From Caldilineae bacterium (lineage in GTDB: Bacteria > Chloroflexota > Anaerolineae > J102), in NCBI GenBank assembly GCA_011192085.1, contig DUEQ01000019.1, forward strand, positions 1 to 9,852: DNA of 9,852 nucleotides. The letters run 5' to 3'. Positions within the stretch are counted from its first letter, which is position 1; the number at the start of each line of letters is the position of its first letter. The notes under the pieces were generated by a model, which saw only the letters and a program-made list of their open reading frames with translations, made no database searches and was not told where the DNA came from. The position numbers were made by a program, and so were the translations under genes. Shown piece after piece: positions 5,867-9,852 of the stretch.

Positions 5867-6154
5867 CTAGGACGTCAGGAGGTCGCGTTTGATGGTTTCA
5901 TATTCCTCTTTGGTGATCTCCCCTCGGGCATAGCGTTTCTTGAGGATATCGAGGGCGGTCTCGGGCGCATGGCGATGCGCAGCGGGCTCGTCATGTGCGT
6001 GCATGTCGCGAATCGCGCGCGACTGGGGAGCGGGCGGCGCGGACAGGGGTTTGGGAAAAAGCCAGCCGATGGCCGCTACGGCCGCGGCGATGATGGCAAT
6101 GAACAAGAATAGCATGAATAGCAAGCCGAAGGCGCCAAGGCCCAACATCATCAT
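5867..6154 (-). CDS. Small single-pass membrane protein with C-terminal SHOCT domain
   Basis: The 95-residue product starts with a hydrophobic segment (residues about 4-33, rich in Leu, Phe, Ile and Ala). A Pro/Ala/His-rich linker (about 34-66) follows. It ends with a SHOCT motif: ALDILKKRYARGEITKEEYE, then TIKRDLL. SHOCT domains are short helical modules found at the ends of many bacterial membrane proteins; their role is poorly defined, with oligomerisation often proposed. A perfect AGGAGG (6163-6168 on the plus strand, read in reverse) lies 8 nt before the first of three consecutive ATG codons, which fixes the start. This is the clearest Shine-Dalgarno in the window. It may be transcribed alone, since a strong terminator separates it from the upstream minus-strand cluster. 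The His-containing linker (HAHDEPAAHRH) could bind metal, but that is only a suggestion. Confidence 0.88.
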   Translation of the reverse strand: MMMLGLGAFGLLFMLFLFIAIIAAAVAAIGWLFPKPLSAPPAPQSRAIRDMHAHDEPAAHRHAPETALDILKKRYARGEITKEEYETIKRDLLTS

Positions 6155-6348
6155 AGTGCAATCCTCCTGGGGAAGGGGCCGCGTGGTTCCTGACCGGGGG
6201 GATTTACGGATGGCCAGGTTGAAAAGTCATGCGCCCTGAGGCGTCGCGACGATGGACGATAGATGTCCTGGTCCTCAGTAGTTTCGCAAAGGTATATGAC
6301 GGCGGATTGACGGGAATATGAAGGTTTGATGACGATCTGGCGGGGATC
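6155..6348. other. Intergenic stretch, no confident feature
   Basis: Between the terminator and the SHOCT gene RBS this stretch should contain the SHOCT promoter on the minus strand, but no consensus pair with good spacing was found. A CTGAGG/CCTCAG inverted pair (6236-6241 and 6273-6278) is too short and far apart to call. An 84-codon frame on the minus strand covers the region but shows no recognisable protein features. Confidence 0.4.
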
Positions 6349-6411
6349 AAAAAACGGCAGGTCGCGAGAGCGAACACCGCCAGTGGAGGTGATCGCTCTC
6401 GCCAACCTGCC
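6349..6411 (-). terminator. Intrinsic terminator of the minus-strand surface-protein cluster
   Basis: On the minus strand a stem of GGCAGGT plus GCGAGAGCGA type arms pairs 6405-6411 with 6356-6362 and 6393-6402 with 6364-6373. Only a small internal bulge interrupts it. The stem is followed by one G and six T residues (complement of A 6349-6354). The loop can form a further 4-bp CACC/GGTG pairing. It begins about 40 bp after the stop of the 759-residue gene. This is a textbook rho-independent terminator. Confidence 0.9.
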
Positions 6412-6453
6412 GCAAAGTGCAGATGGGGAGAGGGGTTGGCGCTCTCGAAGGGA

Positions 6454-8733
6454 TTAGGGCGTGGTCGCGAAGTCGAGGGCGCCGGCGGCGCTTTGCAGGG
6501 TCATGGTCTCGCCCGCGGCCACGTATTGTTGCATGGTCTGGAGCAAGGTGAAGAAGTTGGTCTCCTGCTCCATGATGTCGGGATCGCAGAGATTTTGGCT
6601 TTGGCTCAGATTCGTGAACTGGATCTGGCCGGGGCCGAGGATCTGATAGTCGCCCTGATAGGCGTTGCAGCCGCCGTTGCCCGAGAAGACGCCGGCGTCG
6701 TCGCTCTTGGGCGTGATGAGCAGGGTGACGGTGGTGTTGGGCAGCGCGGGAACGGGCGCGGCCCGGCCTGTGGTCATGCTGCGCAGATACCAGGTGACGC
6801 CTGTGATATCCCCGCCGGGAGGCGTGGGGCTGGGCTCGGGCTCAGGAGTCTGGGTGGGTTCGGGCGCAGGGGGCTGGGTGGGCTCAGGCGCGGCGGTGAT
6901 GGTCACGTTCAGGGCGGTGGAGTTGGTGAGGCCATTTCGGTCGATCACCGTGAGGATGAGGGTGTAGACGCCCGCCTGGGGGTAGACGTGGCTGACCTCC
7001 GCGCCTTTGGCGGTCTGACCGTCGCCGAAATCCCAGTCGTAATCGATGATGTCGCCTTGGGAGTCCAGTCCGCTGAAGCTGAGCACCTCGCCCGCCATGC
7101 CCGAGGCGGGCCCGACGATGACCGCGACCGGGGATTGCGCCTGGGCGGGCTCCACCGTAATGGTGACGCTGGACTGACCCATCTGCGCCAGATCGTCGTA
7201 GATTTTGAGGCTCACCAGGTATTGGCCGGGCGCGGCGAAGGTGACGACGGGGTTCATGTCGTTGGAGCCCAAGCCGTTGCCGAAATCCCATTCGTAGGTG
7301 ACGATCTGGCGACCGGGCGCGGCCATGGAGCGCTGGGCGCTGAATTGAACCGGTTCGCCCGCGACGATGGTCTGAGTGGGGAGATCGATGACCGCGGTGG
7401 GAGGCTGTCCTGTCAGGGGTTGCCAGCTCACCCGGATGCGTCCATTGCCCGCGGTCTTGAAGTAATCGACGCGCAGGTCGTGGGGGCCAGCCTGGATCAC
7501 GCCGCTCTGAGCGGTGCGGGTGCGGAAGGGGCCACTGGTCCAATCATCAATGAGGAGCCGACCATCCAGCCACAGCCGGACGCCGCCCTCCACCTCCACG
7601 GTGAAGAGGTAGTCACCTTCATCGAACTGAGCATGACGGCTCCAGCGCACCGAATAGTTGTCCGTAGGCAGGCCGGGCGCGGGCGCGCCAGTCCCCCAAT
7701 CGAAGTTGATCTCCCGGTCGTTGCGCACGGTCGTTGGCTCGCCCTGGAGGCTGGGGTTGTTGAAGTATTCGCCCTTCCAGTCGGGATAGGCTCCGGCGTC
7801 GTAGCCGAAGTTTACCTGGATCAGGCTGTCGTCTTTGCTCTGGAAGTACTCCACCCGGACTTCGTGCTCGCCCCGAGTGATGTTGACGTTGGCGGTGTAG
7901 TGACGAGCGCCGCCCGTTTGCCAGCCGTCGATGACGAGTTGATTATCGACATACACCCGAACGCCGTCATCCACCCACACGTCGATGGTGTAGGTCCCGG
8001 CCGCGACCTCCCGTTGGATGCTCCAGCGCGCGGACCAGTCCTCGCCGGGCACGCCGTCGGCGGGGGACTGACCGCCCCAGTTGAAGTTGATCTCCCGGTC
8101 GTTGCGCACGGTCGTCGGCTCGCCCTGGAGGCTGGGGTTGTTGAAGTATTCGCCCTTCCAGTCGGTGATGGCGATGGGGGGCGCTGTGGTGGGAGTGGGC
8201 AGGGGCGGGGGGGACAGCACGGGCGCGTTGTCCGCGTTGGCGGTGGTCACCAGGTTGTTTGGCACCCAACCGACGCCGTTGGGACCTTCGGGGAATTTGA
8301 TGGCCCACCAGGTCCTGGCGTCATTTCTGCCGATGATTTCGGCGGAGAGTCCAGCCTGCAACAGGCCTGCCTGGGGGTACGCCGCGCTCGGTCCTGCGTA
8401 GATGTAGGTGGTGCTGGTGGCGGTGAGGGAGGGGTTGCCCGCCTCGGGCGTGGGCGCTTCCGTGGTGGGGATGGGGGTCAGCGGGGGAACGGGCGTGGGT
8501 TCGGGCTTATCGCCGCCCCACAGCGCGACCAGCAGCCACATCAGGGCCAGAATGGCGAGGACGACGCCGAGGATGACGCCAGCCTTGACGCCGCCGCTGG
8601 CGTTGGCCCAAAATCCGCCATCGGCGTCGCCCGCGGGCGGGGGGACGGGCGCATCGGGCGGAGGCGGAACCAGATCCGGTTCGGGCGCGTCCAGGCGCTG
8701 GGTGGGTTGGATGTTATCGGGAGTGTCGGTCAT
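6454..8733 (-). CDS. Single-pass surface protein: SH3b, two PA14, two PKD and a META domain
   Basis: The 759-residue product has a Pro/Asp-rich cytoplasmic N-terminus (1-45), one membrane helix (about 51-72) and a PT-rich stalk. Outside come an SH3b-like domain (about 101-165), PA14 domains at about 190-312 and 318-440, PKD domains at about 445-528 (WDFGNG) and 535-613 (WDFGDG), a PE/PT linker (614-640), and a META/DUF306 domain (about 642-757) with GGCNAY (Cys689) and Cys716. SH3b, PA14 and PKD modules usually bind peptidoglycan, carbohydrate or protein, so an envelope-adhesion or carbohydrate-binding role is likely. No enzyme domain is visible. ATG 8733 is chosen because GGAAGG lies 6 nt upstream and coding beyond it would overlap the preceding gene out of frame. 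It is last in a three-gene run and is followed by a strong terminator. Confidence 0.92.
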   Translation of the reverse strand: MTDTPDNIQPTQRLDAPEPDLVPPPPDAPVPPPAGDADGGFWANASGGVKAGVILGVVLAILALMWLLVALWGGDKPEPTPVPPLTPIPTTEAPTPEAGNPSLTATSTTYIYAGPSAAYPQAGLLQAGLSAEIIGRNDARTWWAIKFPEGPNGVGWVPNNLVTTANADNAPVLSPPPLPTPTTAPPIAITDWKGEYFNNPSLQGEPTTVRNDREINFNWGGQSPADGVPGEDWSARWSIQREVAAGTYTIDVWVDDGVRVYVDNQLVIDGWQTGGARHYTANVNITRGEHEVRVEYFQSKDDSLIQVNFGYDAGAYPDWKGEYFNNPSLQGEPTTVRNDREINFDWGTGAPAPGLPTDNYSVRWSRHAQFDEGDYLFTVEVEGGVRLWLDGRLLIDDWTSGPFRTRTAQSGVIQAGPHDLRVDYFKTAGNGRIRVSWQPLTGQPPTAVIDLPTQTIVAGEPVQFSAQRSMAAPGRQIVTYEWDFGNGLGSNDMNPVVTFAAPGQYLVSLKIYDDLAQMGQSSVTITVEPAQAQSPVAVIVGPASGMAGEVLSFSGLDSQGDIIDYDWDFGDGQTAKGAEVSHVYPQAGVYTLILTVIDRNGLTNSTALNVTITAAPEPTQPPAPEPTQTPEPEPSPTPPGGDITGVTWYLRSMTTGRAAPVPALPNTTVTLLITPKSDDAGVFSGNGGCNAYQGDYQILGPGQIQFTNLSQSQNLCDPDIMEQETNFFTLLQTMQQYVAAGETMTLQSAAGALDFATTP
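7702..7784. repeat. 83-bp direct repeat, copy in second PA14 domain
   Basis: This segment encodes the start of the second PA14 domain (WKGEYFNNPSLQGEPTTVRN and the following REINF). It matches 8083-8165 at 82 of 83 positions, the difference being one T/C at a synonymous site. The copies are 381 bp (127 codons) apart. Confidence 0.95.
8083..8165. repeat. 83-bp direct repeat, copy in first PA14 domain
   Basis: Partner of 7702-7784. It encodes the start of the first PA14 domain. Beyond this block the two PA14 domains are clearly diverged at protein level, so near-identity is confined to about 28 codons. Confidence 0.95.
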
Positions 8734-8773
8734 GAATTGCCTTCCATACGGAGCGTATGCGAGGGGTGGATGG

Positions 8774-9301
8774 TCAGCATTGCGGAAAGCGGGCCTGGAT
8801 GTAGCGCACCACCTGAATGAAAGTGAGGGGTTGGCTGGCGTTTCCGGCCCGCATGTAGAATCTCTCCGCGTTGTTTTCTCTGAGGAAGATGGGGCGGTTC
8901 GCGGGCCATGCATAAACATGGCGCACGGTTTTCCCATCCTGCTCGTAGAATTCCAGGTCGATGAAGCGCCGATATTCGACGCCGACCATGTTATTGAACG
9001 CGAGGGGGTCTTGTTGCACCAGTGTTTGTTGGATGCGTTCGTCGATCCGCGCGGCGATGGCGTCTGGATCGTCGATATTGTTGATTTTGAACGAGGAGGC
9101 GTCTGCGGTGGTGAGGATGATGTTGCCATAGCCGAGACGCCGCCCGAGGGGGTCTTGTCCCACTTTCAAAGCGTGGATCTCCGCATAATGGGCGATCTTC
9201 TTCAAGGCCTGGCCCGGACCGCGCTGAACGATGAGGGCGAAGAGGAGCTCGATAGGTCCATCATAGACAGCATGAAGGACGGCCCGAAAGCCGCCCTCCA
9301 T
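8774..9301 (-). CDS. Chimeric protein: bacterial PH-like segment joined to C-terminal half of an AlbA_2-like domain
   Basis: With the ATG at 9301 the product is 175 residues; an in-frame TTG at 9319 would add six. Residues about 34-92 contain ALKKIAHYAEIHALKVGQDP, then LGRRLGYGNIILTTADASSF and NNIDDPDAIAARI, resembling the core of bacterial PH (bPH_2) domains. Residues about 100-173 contain VEYRRFIDLEF, DGKTVRHVYAWPANRPIFLR, then RFYMRAGNASQPL and YIQARFP. These resemble the C-terminal half of AlbA_2 (Schlafen-like, putative nucleic-acid-binding) domains. The N-terminal AlbA_2 half, with its EFK and Gly-Gly motifs, is absent. An internal deletion joining two genes is the simplest explanation. 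No clear Shine-Dalgarno is seen at either start. It sits between the DUF308 gene and the surface-protein gene (40-bp gap). Whether it is functional is open. Confidence 0.7.
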   Translation of the reverse strand: MEGGFRAVLHAVYDGPIELLFALIVQRGPGQALKKIAHYAEIHALKVGQDPLGRRLGYGNIILTTADASSFKINNIDDPDAIAARIDERIQQTLVQQDPLAFNNMVGVEYRRFIDLEFYEQDGKTVRHVYAWPANRPIFLRENNAERFYMRAGNASQPLTFIQVVRYIQARFPQC

Positions 9302-9347
9302 GGATGCTGTGGTTGGCAATGAAGAGCGTAAGGGGTTGAATGGCCCG

Positions 9348-9852
9348 TCACTTCATTTTGAAAGCGGCGAACACATTGATGATGCCGCCCAGGAGGGTGA
9401 AAACGCCAAAGACCCAGGGCAGCGCGGCCGCGGCGATGAGGGGATTCGCCCATAGGATGATGCCCAGGATGACCGTCAGGGCGCCCATGATCCCGGCGCC
9501 CCAACCCGCGCCTTTGAACGCAGCGATTAGCAGCAAGATCCCCATGAAAATGCCCGTGATGGCGATGATGATCACATAGATGGTAGGCACCACGAGGGCG
9601 GCCCACAGGGGGCGGCTGATGACCATCAGACCGGCGACAATGCCCAGCACGCCCGAGAAGAGCTGCCAACCCCAGGCTGTGCGGTCTTGGACCATGTGGA
9701 TGAGGGTGACGATCCCGCTGACAAGCCAGTAGACGCCCAGGGCGAAGACGAAGGCGACCAACGAGGTCAGGGGATAGAAGAGGAAGAAGAGCCCCAGGAT
9801 GATGGAAAGCGCGCCATAAAGCAAGACGATCCACCAATTCGAGGATGAATCG
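9348..9852 (-). CDS. DUF308/HdeD-family membrane protein, 5' end cut by window
   Basis: The frame is open to the window edge; the last in-window residues read SSSNWWIVLLYGALSIILGL, so the true start lies outside and the TTG at 9824 is only an internal codon. The visible 167 residues form about six hydrophobic helices with repeated Gly-rich turns. Examples are FALGVYWLVSGIVTLI, LFSGVLGIVAGLMVISRP and LTVILGIILWANPLIAAAAL. The protein ends AAFKMK. This is the layout of HdeD/DUF308 proteins, integral membrane proteins of about 180-200 residues linked in Escherichia coli to acid resistance, with no defined biochemical activity. It is the first visible gene of the minus-strand run and ends 46 bp before the ATG of the next gene. 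Confidence 0.88.
   Translation of the reverse strand, partial: DSSSNWWIVLLYGALSIILGLFFLFYPLTSLVAFVFALGVYWLVSGIVTLIHMVQDRTAWGWQLFSGVLGIVAGLMVISRPLWAALVVPTIYVIIIAITGIFMGILLLIAAFKGAGWGAGIMGALTVILGIILWANPLIAAAALPWVFGVFTLLGGIINVFAAFKMK

Noticed and set aside
6236..6278. CTGAGG/CCTCAG inverted pair
   Set aside because: Six base pairs with a 31-nt loop is within chance expectation.
6151..6405. 84-codon minus-strand frame
   Set aside because: It begins within the intrinsic terminator, covers the SHOCT gene leader, and shows no protein-like features.
6436..8820. 794-codon open frame on the plus strand
   Set aside because: It is antisense to the SH3b/PA14/PKD/META gene, is Gly/Val/Asp-rich with no recognisable domain, and arises from codon bias in GC-rich DNA.
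8734..9129. Upstream extension of the surface-protein frame
   Set aside because: It overlaps the PH/AlbA_2-like gene in another frame, looks like low-complexity Ser/Thr text, and ATG 8733 has its own Shine-Dalgarno.

Overview
The window is GC-rich bacterial DNA that most resembles Chloroflexota. Three things suggest this: an F420-pathway gene (cofG) beside a folate-type tRNA methyltransferase gene (trmFO); an exported protein mixing SH3b, PA14, PKD and META domains with PT/PE-rich linkers; and an intergenic CTCCATT heptamer tract of a kind I associate with that group. The phylum call is an inference from gene content, not a measured placement.

Left part, mostly + strand (1-3743): a promoter, a truncated membrane methyltransferase-like gene ending at a heptamer tract, trmFO, a Nudix-fold gene with a degraded Nudix box, the C-terminal piece of a potassium-channel-like gene, and cofG, whose ATG overlaps the stop of the channel piece.

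Middle part (3753-5800): aroE on the minus strand converges on cofG and diverges from an SmtB/ZiaR-like metal-sensing repressor gene. Their 87-bp divergent region holds an imperfect AT-rich palindrome, a plausible metalloregulator operator. Downstream lies the hollowed-out remnant of a Zn/Cd/Pb P-type ATPase: only the N-terminal HMA region and the last two membrane segments remain, in different frames. The regulator and operator look intact while the pump is gone. A long hairpin closes this unit.

Right part, minus strand (5867-9852): a small SHOCT-domain membrane protein with a strong RBS, and a three-gene cluster read right to left. The cluster holds a DUF308/HdeD-like membrane protein cut by the window edge, a chimeric PH/AlbA_2-like protein, and a 759-residue single-pass surface protein, and it ends in a textbook intrinsic terminator.

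No tRNA, rRNA, CRISPR array, transposase or complete mobile element was recognised. The most notable theme is erosion: four coding regions within 10 kb look like partial or internally deleted genes, two of them bordering low-complexity tracts. Any of these could also be an assembly error, so reads should be checked first.
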